From Chlamydiota bacterium (GTDB lineage Bacteria > Chlamydiota > Chlamydiia > Chlamydiales > JAJFMI01), in the NCBI GenBank assembly GCA_021772235.1, contig JAJFMI010000056.1:1-7219 (forward strand): 7,219 nt of DNA. The letters are read 5' to 3'. Every line of letters begins with the position of its first letter. Position 1 is the first letter of the stretch. This document shows positions 1-5,652 of this stretch, piece after piece. The notes under the pieces were generated by a model, which had not been told where the DNA came from, made no database searches, and saw nothing but the letters and a program-made list of their open reading frames with translations. The position numbers and the translations under genes were made by a program.

Positions 1-453
1 GTAGATATTATCGATATCGATCGCTTTGAGTTTGTCCTGCAAAAACGCGCGAACTTAGGCTTTGATCATCTACAAAAACTTATGGATAGCGGAGATATCA
101 AACGAGCGCTCACGTCAATTTGCTCTTATCTTGATTTAACAGTCGCTCGTTGTAAAAAAGGCTACGCCGATGACGACCTGCAATTTTGTAAAAATTTTGG
201 TTTTATCGAAGACGAGGCGATTGAGATTGATATTGGCCATATCGTCAAAGATTCCTCAATGACAAGTGATGAAAAATGCCGTGCTGAAGTAGAATTAGCT
301 GCAGCGGATATCACTAATTGGTTTTACGAGAATCACCGCGAAACCCTACCGCAAGTAAAAGAGCTGGTTGAAAAGATAATAAATGAAAAATGCACTAGTC
401 AAGGGAGCACTATCCCTACACAAACTCTGCCAATTCAAGAAGAACCCCTCTAA
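1..453 (+). CDS. Conserved-looking hypothetical protein, 5' end outside the window
   Basis: The frame is open from base 1 to the TAA at 451-453, giving the last 150 residues of a longer protein; the start lies upstream. I cannot name the family. Visible traits are a soluble, acidic, largely helical composition, a K-N-F-G-F-I-E-D segment followed by an I-D-I-G-H motif (window residues about 66-80), and a low-complexity Ser/Thr/Pro/Gln tail. From memory, chlamydia-related bacteria carry hypothetical proteins with a similar NFGF...(I/V)D(I/V)G pattern. The asparagine and aspartate-glycine pair recall kinase-like folds, but that is only an inference. No signal peptide or membrane segment is visible in this part. 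The last 71 bp overlap the next gene, so it is probably the upstream member of the glycosyltransferase operon. Confidence 0.8.
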   Translation, partial: VDIIDIDRFEFVLQKRANLGFDHLQKLMDSGDIKRALTSICSYLDLTVARCKKGYADDDLQFCKNFGFIEDEAIEIDIGHIVKDSSMTSDEKCRAEVELAAADITNWFYENHRETLPQVKELVEKIINEKCTSQGSTIPTQTLPIQEEPL

Positions 454-1381
454 TTCTTCTCGCTACTTAATTTTTTCTACGACCGGTGTGGGCGATACGC
501 TTTGGGGAACACCCGCCATTCGCGCCATAAAAAAACACAACCCAAATGCCTATTTATCTGTTCTCACAAGTCCAATGGGAAAGCAGTTGCTTCTCCATAA
601 TCCCTATATCGACCAGCTCATCACGATAAAAGAGCCTAACCTGCGAAAAAAAATCCAACTGATCAAAGCAGACGTCTCTCTAATTTTTCACATCTCGCAA
701 AGAGTGATGATGCCGCTCTCTTATCTCTCAAATGCAACTCACATTATTGGTTCTGCAGGAATAAATAAAGGTTTAGACAGCATCCTTACCCAATGTGTGG
801 AGCAGAACCAAGAGCATGAGATCGCACGCCGCTTGCGCCTTGTTGAAAAAATGGGAGCCCCATCTTCTGGGAGTGAGATGGAGATCTTTTTAACTGAGGA
901 CGAACGCAAAAAAGTGGCTAAGTTCCCCCGCCCTATTTTAGCAATTCACCCCGGAGCAAAAGATCGCTTCAAACAATACCCCCCTCATCTGTTTGCCAAA
1001 GCTGCCAAAAATTTCCAAGGGACAATCTTGATTACTGGTGGGAAAGAGGAAGTGGCGCTTTGTGAACAAGTAGCAAAAGAGCTTCCCGGAAGTATCTCCT
1101 TAGCAGGAAAACTCTCCTTGCGAGCTTTAGCCGCATTAATCGAAAGCGTTGATCTTTTTTTGACAAATGATACAGGTCCCATGCACATCGCTTTTGCTAT
1201 GAAAACAAAAACTATTGCTCTTTTCGGCCCAACAGACCCAAACTTATGCGGTCCTTACGAATATGAAAATGCAACCATCTTGCGCGCGCCTCCTACATGC
1301 ACGCCTTGCTTAAGGAAAAAATGCCAAGAACCCTTCTGCATGCGACAGATCAAACCCTCGAAAATTGCGGAGGCCTTTTGA
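383..1381 (+). CDS. Glycosyltransferase family 9, ADP-heptose:LPS heptosyltransferase-like
   Basis: A 332-residue cytoplasmic glycosyltransferase of the GT9 family (WaaC/WaaF/WaaQ type), which transfers heptose from an ADP-sugar during lipopolysaccharide core assembly. The N-terminal nucleotide-fold motif G-V-G-D-T-L-W-G-T-P-A-I-R-A is at residues 35-48. The C-terminal lobe has H-P-G-A (189-192), T-G-G-K (218-221), N-D-T-G-P-M-H-I-A (262-270) and F-G-P-T-D-P (281-286), all family signatures. Four cysteines (306, 309, 314, 319) form a C-x2-C-x4-C-x4-C cluster that I recall in other GT9 proteins. ATG 383 is the only sensible start: two tandem in-frame TAA codons (377-382) precede it and no ATG, GTG or TTG lies between it and the first motif. 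This leaves a 27-residue extension before the core and a 71-bp overlap with the upstream gene. The exact sugar and acceptor cannot be read from sequence. Confidence 0.93.
   Translation: MKNALVKGALSLHKLCQFKKNPSNSSRYLIFSTTGVGDTLWGTPAIRAIKKHNPNAYLSVLTSPMGKQLLLHNPYIDQLITIKEPNLRKKIQLIKADVSLIFHISQRVMMPLSYLSNATHIIGSAGINKGLDSILTQCVEQNQEHEIARRLRLVEKMGAPSSGSEMEIFLTEDERKKVAKFPRPILAIHPGAKDRFKQYPPHLFAKAAKNFQGTILITGGKEEVALCEQVAKELPGSISLAGKLSLRALAALIESVDLFLTNDTGPMHIAFAMKTKTIALFGPTDPNLCGPYEYENATILRAPPTCTPCLRKKCQEPFCMRQIKPSKIAEAF
1369..1373 (+). promoter_or_regulatory. Ribosome binding site that sets the GT2 start
   Basis: GGAGG lies four bases before TTG 1378, inside the last codons of the GT9 gene. It supports TTG 1378 over ATG 1297 as the start of the downstream glycosyltransferase. 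Confidence 0.6.
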
Positions 1382-2337
1382 TTTCAATCATTATTCTCAA
1401 TTGGAATGGCAAAGAAGATACCATCGGCTGTTTAGATTCCTTAGAAAAGGTGGAATATGAAGCTTTTAAAATCTTCCTTGTCGATAACGGCTCGACCGAT
1501 GGCTCGGTTCAAGCAATACGTAAGCAGTTTCCTCATGTAGAGATCATTGAGACCGGCAAAAATTTAGGATTTGCGGGAGGAAATAATGCCGCACTGCGCA
1601 AGGTGCTAAAAAGTGAAACGGATTATATCTTTCTTTTGAATAATGATACCGTCGTCAAGCCTGGAATATTGCGCGCATTTGTGGAGAGAGCAAAAAAGGA
1701 ACCCCTTACTGTTTGGGGAGCTAAGCTCTACCTCTATGATCTGCCCGACACCTTAGACCACTTAGGCGGAATCTGGGATGAGAAGCAGGCCTTTTTTCGC
1801 CTTATAGGAAACCGCAAACGCGATGATGGTAGCCTCTTCCCTGAACCCATTGAACTTGATTATATCTGTGGAGCCGCCCTTTTTGTTCCAAAAAAAGCCT
1901 TTGAAGAAGTAGGTCTTTTGGATGAACGATTTTTTCTTATTTGGGAAGAGGCTGATTGGTGCATGCGCGCAAAACGCGCCGGATTCAAAATGCGTCTTTG
2001 CCCCGAAGCAATTCTTTTTCATAAAGTTTCCGCCTCATTTCAAGGAAAAGCGCACCACGCTTATTTCTCCTGGCGCAATCGCCTCCTCTTTATTGAAAAA
2101 AACTTTTCCGGAAAAACACGTCGCAAATATATGAAACAAATTCTTTTTCGAGAAGCCCTAGTCAAATATAAACACTTGCAACTACGCCGGATCACGAGAC
2201 GCTTAGGACTAGTATTACGGCAGGACAAACCCCACAGAAAAGAAAAAATACAGAAAAATCGCGCTATTCTACGCGGGATTCGCGATTATGTTTTTCGCCG
2301 ATTTGGCGACGCTCCCAAAACACTGTATAAAAAATAA
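1378..2337 (+). CDS. Glycosyltransferase family 2, rhamnosyltransferase-like
   Basis: A 319-residue GT-A-fold inverting glycosyltransferase that probably adds a sugar from a nucleotide donor to an envelope polysaccharide or lipopolysaccharide. The N-terminus I-S-I-I-I-L-N-W-N-G is the classic first strand of the family. Next come V-D-N-G-S-T-D-G-S (35-43), N-L-G-F-A-G-G-N-N (62-70), the metal/donor-binding N-N-D (88-90), C-G-A-A-L-F-V (164-170) and the catalytic-base region E-E-A-D-W-C-M-R-A (190-198). The last 80 residues are very basic and may touch membrane phospholipid or acceptor lipid; no transmembrane helix is clear. I chose TTG 1378 because it puts Met directly before I-S-I-I-I-L, has GGAGG upstream, and overlaps the GT9 TGA as TTGA, a typical coupling. 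The in-frame ATG 1297 would add 27 residues without family character and an 85-bp overlap. Donor specificity is unknown; the WcaE/rhamnosyltransferase likeness is at family level only. Confidence 0.92.
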   Translation: MISIIILNWNGKEDTIGCLDSLEKVEYEAFKIFLVDNGSTDGSVQAIRKQFPHVEIIETGKNLGFAGGNNAALRKVLKSETDYIFLLNNDTVVKPGILRAFVERAKKEPLTVWGAKLYLYDLPDTLDHLGGIWDEKQAFFRLIGNRKRDDGSLFPEPIELDYICGAALFVPKKAFEEVGLLDERFFLIWEEADWCMRAKRAGFKMRLCPEAILFHKVSASFQGKAHHAYFSWRNRLLFIEKNFSGKTRRKYMKQILFREALVKYKHLQLRRITRRLGLVLRQDKPHRKEKIQKNRAILRGIRDYVFRRFGDAPKTLYKK

Positions 2338-2387
2338 CCAGCAGTTTCCCGAAAGTAATCGTGACAATAGAATGCAAGAGGGGCTGT

Positions 2388-3071
2388 TCAACAAAAAACA
2401 GTTTGTAAACTCCGAACACCACCAGCGCCATTGTTCATACTATAGCCATCAATAACACTCATGCCATCCTGAATAAAATGTCCAACAGCTACATGCCATC
2501 CATCTTCCACCTTCTCTTCACACATCGAATAATGAACAGGGTATATTTTTTCACCCGTGCTCACGTAGTGCACTAACATTGCGGTCACAATTTCTAACAG
2601 AGTAGGAATTTTGTAATCTTCATAATTTTCCAACAGCGTAAGTCTTTGTTTCGATTTAATATGCCTACTTTTCGGAATAATATCTTTTGTAATCAATATC
2701 CAATGAGGGGTTTTCACGGGTATGTCACCAAACTCATTTCTAGCATTTTCAGCAAAATCAAAAATTTGTGTTGGTTGGTCAAGTTTTGGATCCTTCATTA
2801 ATTCATGGAGAACATTTAAGGTTAATGGCCTACCATTTATTGTTGAAGGAATCAGTGCTAATGCATGAGTCTCCTCTATTAATTTCCCCTCCCAGAATGG
2901 ACAAGGGCTTTTTAGAATTTCTCCTATATTAAAAGGAAGAATAAGATCTTTTCCAATCAGCCCAAAATGTCTTTCCCAATCAGCTTTACCAAATGCTATT
3001 TCTGGAAGAGCATCTTCAAAATTTTTTTGACGCTCAAAATTTCTTGTTATCGAGCCACAACCCATACTCAT
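2388..3071 (-). CDS. Hypothetical protein, chlamydia-related lineage-specific family
   Basis: A 227-residue soluble protein on the opposite strand to everything else. No enzyme or binding family is recognised. Notable segments are F-G-K-A-D-W-E-R-H-F-G (27-37), S-P-C-P-F-W (55-60), E-E-T-H (66-69), L-I-P-S-T-I-N-G-R-P-L-T-L (73-85), H-W-I-L-I-T-K-D (123-130) and G-W-H-V-A-V-G (191-197). From memory this pattern belongs to a multi-copy family of uncharacterised proteins in Parachlamydia/Protochlamydia-type bacteria, sometimes fused to eukaryote-like domains; this recall needs a database check. There is no signal peptide or membrane helix. The start is ATG 3071, five bases after a perfect GGAGG; the longer frame from TTG 3083 would place that site inside the gene. 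The gene is visibly A+T-richer than its flanks and sits between two conserved operons, suggesting later insertion. The C-terminal residues after G-V-R-S-L look unlike the family end I remember, so the 3' end may be altered. Confidence 0.85.
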   Translation of the reverse strand: MSMGCGSITRNFERQKNFEDALPEIAFGKADWERHFGLIGKDLILPFNIGEILKSPCPFWEGKLIEETHALALIPSTINGRPLTLNVLHELMKDPKLDQPTQIFDFAENARNEFGDIPVKTPHWILITKDIIPKSRHIKSKQRLTLLENYEDYKIPTLLEIVTAMLVHYVSTGEKIYPVHYSMCEEKVEDGWHVAVGHFIQDGMSVIDGYSMNNGAGGVRSLQTVFC

Positions 3072-3076
3072 TGTTA

Positions 3077-3081
3077 CCTCC
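3077..3081 (-). promoter_or_regulatory. Strong ribosome binding site for the minus-strand gene
   Basis: Read on the minus strand, GGAGG is followed by five bases and then ATG 3071. It is one of the best Shine-Dalgarno sites in the window and excludes the upstream TTG 3083 as the start. Confidence 0.75.
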
Positions 3082-3107
3082 AATTACATAACCAAGGCGA
3101 ACAATAC

Positions 3108-3113
3108 ATTATA
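3108..3113 (-). promoter_or_regulatory. Perfect -10 box (TATAAT) for the minus-strand gene
   Basis: On the minus strand TATAAT is present about 37 bases before the ATG, predicting a 5' leader of about 30 bases. At the normal distance only a poor -35 (AACTAG-like, around 3132-3137) is seen, so the promoter call rests on the -10 box and its position. The spacing fits a stand-alone transcription unit. Confidence 0.5.
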
Positions 3114-3202
3114 TGAAAAAAATAATTTCTGCTAGTTTCTTTCTCTTTTATGCACGTTTAGAAATTTTCTCTAAATATCTCAAGGAAATATCTCTACTAA
3201 CT

Positions 3203-3225
3203 GAAAAAAACAGACTGTTTTTTTC
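3203..3225. repeat. Perfect inverted repeat, 11-bp arms around one base
   Basis: GAAAAAAACAG (3203-3213) and CTGTTTTTTTC (3215-3225) are exact reverse complements around A3214. As RNA it would form a 9-bp A-U-rich stem with a 5-base loop, on either strand. It lies between the two divergent promoters, upstream of the sctJ promoter. It could be a weak bidirectional terminator that blocks read-through into the secretion operon, or an operator. The A/T composition makes either role uncertain. Confidence 0.5.
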
Positions 3226-3267
3226 CTTTAACTTTCAGGATTTCTTTGTAAAAAAATAGACAGCAAG

Positions 3268-3276
3268 TGCTACAAT
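3268..3276 (+). promoter_or_regulatory. Extended -10 promoter for the type III secretion operon
   Basis: TGCTACAAT matches an extended -10 element (TGn plus a five-of-six match to TATAAT). A weak -35, TTGTAA (3246-3251), lies 19 bases upstream, longer than the ideal spacing, so the extended TG would matter. Transcription would begin near 3283, giving a leader of about 20 bases before the sctJ TTG, with an AGGA (3288-3291) as weak ribosome site. It is the only clear promoter before the six-gene operon. Confidence 0.5.
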
Positions 3277-3301
3277 GATAGGAAAATAGGATCTAGTTGT
3301 T

Positions 3302-4207
3302 TTGAAAAGAGTACTTTCTTGTTTATTTCTTTTGCTTCTCTTTACAGGTTGCCAAAAAGATCAAACCGTTATCACAAATGTAGAAGAGCGCGAAGCGAAT
3401 GTAGTTGTAGTCTTTTTAGAGAGCAAAGGCATACCTGCATTGAAAATAAAAGTTGCAGCGCCAGAAGGTGGGGGAGGCACTGCAACACCCGCCTCGATGT
3501 TCAATATCTCTGTACCTGAAACACAGGTTGTCGATGCAATGTCCTACCTCAATCAAGCGGGATTACCGCGCAAGCAAGGCACAAACCTTCTGCAACTATT
3601 TTCAAAACAGGGATTGATGTCCTCGGATAAAGAGGAGACGATTCGCTATCAAGCAGGTTTAGCCCAACAGATCACCAATATTATCCTGCGCATGGATGGC
3701 GTTTTAGATGCTTCTGTGCAGATCTCTTTTCCCCCGCAAGATACTCTGCCAGGTGAAGTACAGAAAGAACATATCACCGCAGCCGTCTACGTAAAACACC
3801 AGGGGATTTTCGAAGATCCCAATATGCAGATGGAGAGTAAAATCAAACGTTTGGTTTCCGGAAGCGTTGCCGGGCTTGATATTAACGATGTCACTGTTGT
3901 GAGCGACAAAGCGCGCTATACAGATATCGCAATTGACCAACAATCCGAATGGCTCTCCGACAAGCCGCGCGAATATGTCAGCATCTGGTCGATCGTGATG
4001 AGCGCAAGTTCTGCAGGAAAATTCCGCTTTATCTTCTTTACTCTCCTGTTATTTGTTATTTCCTTCATCCTTATTACAGGCTGGATGGTCTGGAAAATCT
4101 ATCCAATCATTAAACGGAAAGGATTGAAAGAGATCCTCAATCCCAAACCAATTTTAATGAAGGAACTGCAAGAAGAAACGCCACCACCTCCAGAAAGTGA
4201 GGGGTAA
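3302..4207 (+). CDS. sctJ: Type III secretion inner-membrane ring lipoprotein SctJ (CdsJ)
   Basis: A 301-residue protein of the YscJ/FliF family that forms the periplasmic side of the inner-membrane ring. The N-terminus is a lipoprotein signal: M-K-R, a Leu/Phe core and the lipobox F-T-G-C with lipidated Cys17. Two ring-building modules follow (about 22-100 and 105-205). Family marks include A-G-L-P-R (86-90), Q-G-L-M-S-S (103-108), the D-G-V-L-D-A-S-V-Q-I-S-F-P region (132-144) and A-A-V-Y-V-K (160-165). A transmembrane helix spans about 243-264, then a short basic and Pro/Glu-rich cytoplasmic tail, as in SctJ proteins that contact the sorting platform. A Gly-rich stretch (E-G-G-G-G-T, 55-60) interrupts the first module before its last strand. 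The start is TTG: an in-frame TAG lies at 3287-3289 and no ATG or GTG follows it before the signal peptide. It is the first gene of the operon and matches CT559/CdsJ by position. Confidence 0.96.
   Translation: MKRVLSCLFLLLLFTGCQKDQTVITNVEEREANVVVVFLESKGIPALKIKVAAPEGGGGTATPASMFNISVPETQVVDAMSYLNQAGLPRKQGTNLLQLFSKQGLMSSDKEETIRYQAGLAQQITNIILRMDGVLDASVQISFPPQDTLPGEVQKEHITAAVYVKHQGIFEDPNMQMESKIKRLVSGSVAGLDINDVTVVSDKARYTDIAIDQQSEWLSDKPREYVSIWSIVMSASSAGKFRFIFFTLLLFVISFILITGWMVWKIYPIIKRKGLKEILNPKPILMKELQEETPPPPESEG
4199..4204 (+). promoter_or_regulatory. Ribosome binding site setting a GTG start
   Basis: GAGGGG inside the last codons of sctJ is followed by nine bases and GTG 4214. It supports the non-ATG start and coupling of the two genes. 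Confidence 0.6.
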
Positions 4208-4213
4208 AAACAC

Positions 4214-5023
4214 GTGGATTTTGTCTTAGCCCACTACCTGCAAAGTTTACCCGAAGAGAAACGCAACGCTCTTTCCACCTATTACGAAGGAGCGATCCCC
4301 TCTATAGATGGTGCTGAGCTGCTTCCTCCGTTGCAAGCGATTATCGAACAAATGCACCCGAGCCACTTAGTGACAATCGTCCAAAACTTCAGCCGTGGCG
4401 ATCAAAATGCGCTCCTCTCAGTATTATCAGAAAGCCAAGCCAATTTCCTAAAAGAAGAACTGCAAATTGATGAAGAGATCAAAGAGCCTTCCCCCCTGCT
4501 AAAAAAGTTTCTGCTACAACTACTTACAAAAGCCCTCCTTGAAAACGCACCGCCACTCTCCCCAATACTTCCCACATCTCCCCTAAACAAACTCCTGCAG
4601 CTGACACATACTCAACTAATGAACCTCTGCTCATTTTTAGGATTGCATGACCTTGCAAATGAAGTTAAAAAAATCATCCAATCAGATAAACTTAAAGGAA
4701 TTGAAGCGATTCTTTCTCAGGACGAGAAAAAGTGCTTAAAAAACCTCCTCAAAGGAAAAGAAATTGTGACATTTGGCACCCTCAATTTGCAAAGCTGGGA
4801 CGGCAAAAAAGAGAGCTTGCGCGAAGTGCTCCAAGGACGTGGCATCAACCGCCTTGCCAAAGCACTCTACAAAGAAAACCCCACATTAATATGGCATGTA
4901 AGCCATAAACTGGAAAAAAACCAAGCCGAAATGCTGCATAAATTATGCGTTGATCCAAAAAATAAGATGGCGCAAGAGGCATTGAAAAACCAAGTGATGA
5001 CAATCATCAAGGAGAACCTATGA
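4214..5023 (+). CDS. SctK-position type III secretion protein, CT560-like, possible FliG resemblance
   Basis: A 269-residue, mainly helical cytoplasmic protein with no signal peptide or membrane segment. Its place between sctJ and sctL equals that of CT560 in Chlamydia (about the same length, from memory) and of sctK in other systems, where SctK links the SctD/SctJ ring to SctQ and SctL. I see no classical SctK signature. The segments at 39-83 (P-P-L-Q-A-I-I-E-Q-M-H-P-S-H-L then L-L-S-V-L-S-E-S-Q-A-N-F-L) and 195-245 (repeated short helices ending A-E-M-L-H-K-L) resemble the armadillo-like helical repeats of flagellar FliG. This is a visual impression only. A central F-L-G-L-H-D-L-A-N-E motif (141-150) may be the best family marker. 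The start is GTG with a good ribosome site, and the stop overlaps the sctL start as ATGA. Its role as adaptor of the sorting platform is inferred from position. Confidence 0.8.
   Translation: MDFVLAHYLQSLPEEKRNALSTYYEGAIPSIDGAELLPPLQAIIEQMHPSHLVTIVQNFSRGDQNALLSVLSESQANFLKEELQIDEEIKEPSPLLKKFLLQLLTKALLENAPPLSPILPTSPLNKLLQLTHTQLMNLCSFLGLHDLANEVKKIIQSDKLKGIEAILSQDEKKCLKNLLKGKEIVTFGTLNLQSWDGKKESLREVLQGRGINRLAKALYKENPTLIWHVSHKLEKNQAEMLHKLCVDPKNKMAQEALKNQVMTIIKENL
5009..5014 (+). promoter_or_regulatory. Ribosome binding site for sctL
   Basis: AAGGAG followed by five bases and ATG 5020, within the end of the upstream gene. It is the strongest internal ribosome site of the operon, suggesting high or independent SctL initiation in addition to coupling. 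Confidence 0.65.
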
Positions 5024-5652
5024 AACTCTTCTCCCTAATTGAAGGTGGAGAAATCCACCTAGAAGATGGAAAAAAAATTCTTAGACAGGACGAGTTCTCC
5101 CACCTTTTAGAAGCAAAAGAAGTGTTAGATAAAGCGAAAAAAGACGCTGAAATCTACATGAAGAGCGTCAAAACCCGCGGCGCAAAAATGCGGCAGCAAG
5201 CCAAAGAAGAAGGATTTGCAGAAGGTTTAAACCGGCTCAACACACAAATCATCGCACTCGATCAAAAAACCAAAGAGATTGAACATGAGATGCAGAAGAA
5301 AATTTTGCCTCTTGCTCTAAAAGCTGCGAAAAAAATCTTTGGTCGCGAGCTAAAACTCTCTCCTGAATCAATAGTGGACATAGTGATGCAGACACTTAAG
5401 CCTGTAAAAGAGAGCCATCAGATCAAAATCTTTGTCAGCAAAGAAGATCATCACTTTCTTGAAAAGGAAAAAAACCGCCTAAGAGAAATGCTTGAGTATG
5501 TAGAAATACTTGCAATAGAAGAGCGCGCTGACTTAAGTAAAGGAGATTGCATCATAGAAACAGAAGGCGGCATCATCAATGCCACACTAGAAAACCAGTG
5601 GCGCTCCCTTGAAGCTGCCTTTGAAACCTACCTCAAGCCGAAATCGACATGA
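5020..5652 (+). CDS. sctL: Type III secretion ATPase stator SctL (CdsL)
   Basis: A 210-residue cytoplasmic protein of the YscL/FliH family, the peripheral stalk that tethers and restrains the SctN ATPase and links it to SctQ. A charged N-terminal region leads into a long coiled coil (about 30-95) with a G-F-A-E-G pair (65-69), the GxxxG type of spacing seen in FliH. The C-terminal domain resembles the V/F-type ATPase E subunit: L-A-L-K-A-A-K-K-I-F-G-R-E (98-110), then L-S-K-G-D-C-I-I-E-T-E-G-G-I-I-N-A (172-188) and a final amphipathic helix. Cys177 is in the usual place for the family. Both ends overlap neighbours by ATGA, so translation is probably coupled. It corresponds to CT561/CdsL. The SctN ATPase is not in the window; in Chlamydia it is encoded at another locus. 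Confidence 0.95.
   Translation: MKLFSLIEGGEIHLEDGKKILRQDEFSHLLEAKEVLDKAKKDAEIYMKSVKTRGAKMRQQAKEEGFAEGLNRLNTQIIALDQKTKEIEHEMQKKILPLALKAAKKIFGRELKLSPESIVDIVMQTLKPVKESHQIKIFVSKEDHHFLEKEKNRLREMLEYVEILAIEERADLSKGDCIIETEGGIINATLENQWRSLEAAFETYLKPKST

Noticed and set aside
985..1188. Minus-strand frame within the GT9 gene
   Set aside because: Lies fully inside a gene with clear family motifs; no ribosome site and no recognisable protein.
1762..2134. Frames on both strands inside the GT2 gene
   Set aside because: Products are Phe/Lys-rich shadows of the real coding frame, with no start signals.
2384..2401. CTGTT...AACAG mini-hairpin as a terminator between the convergent genes
   Set aside because: Only a 5-bp stem with an 8-base loop and no proper T-run in the right place; too weak to call.
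3157..3175. TTTAGA...TCTAAA inverted repeat as an operator
   Set aside because: Six-base arms in A+T-rich DNA are expected by chance; kept only as a note in the control-region finding.
2393..3224. ACTGTTTTTT-type inverted repeats on both sides of the minus-strand gene as transposon ends
   Set aside because: The match is a short A/T-rich 10-mer that could occur by chance in this composition; no target duplication or transposase.
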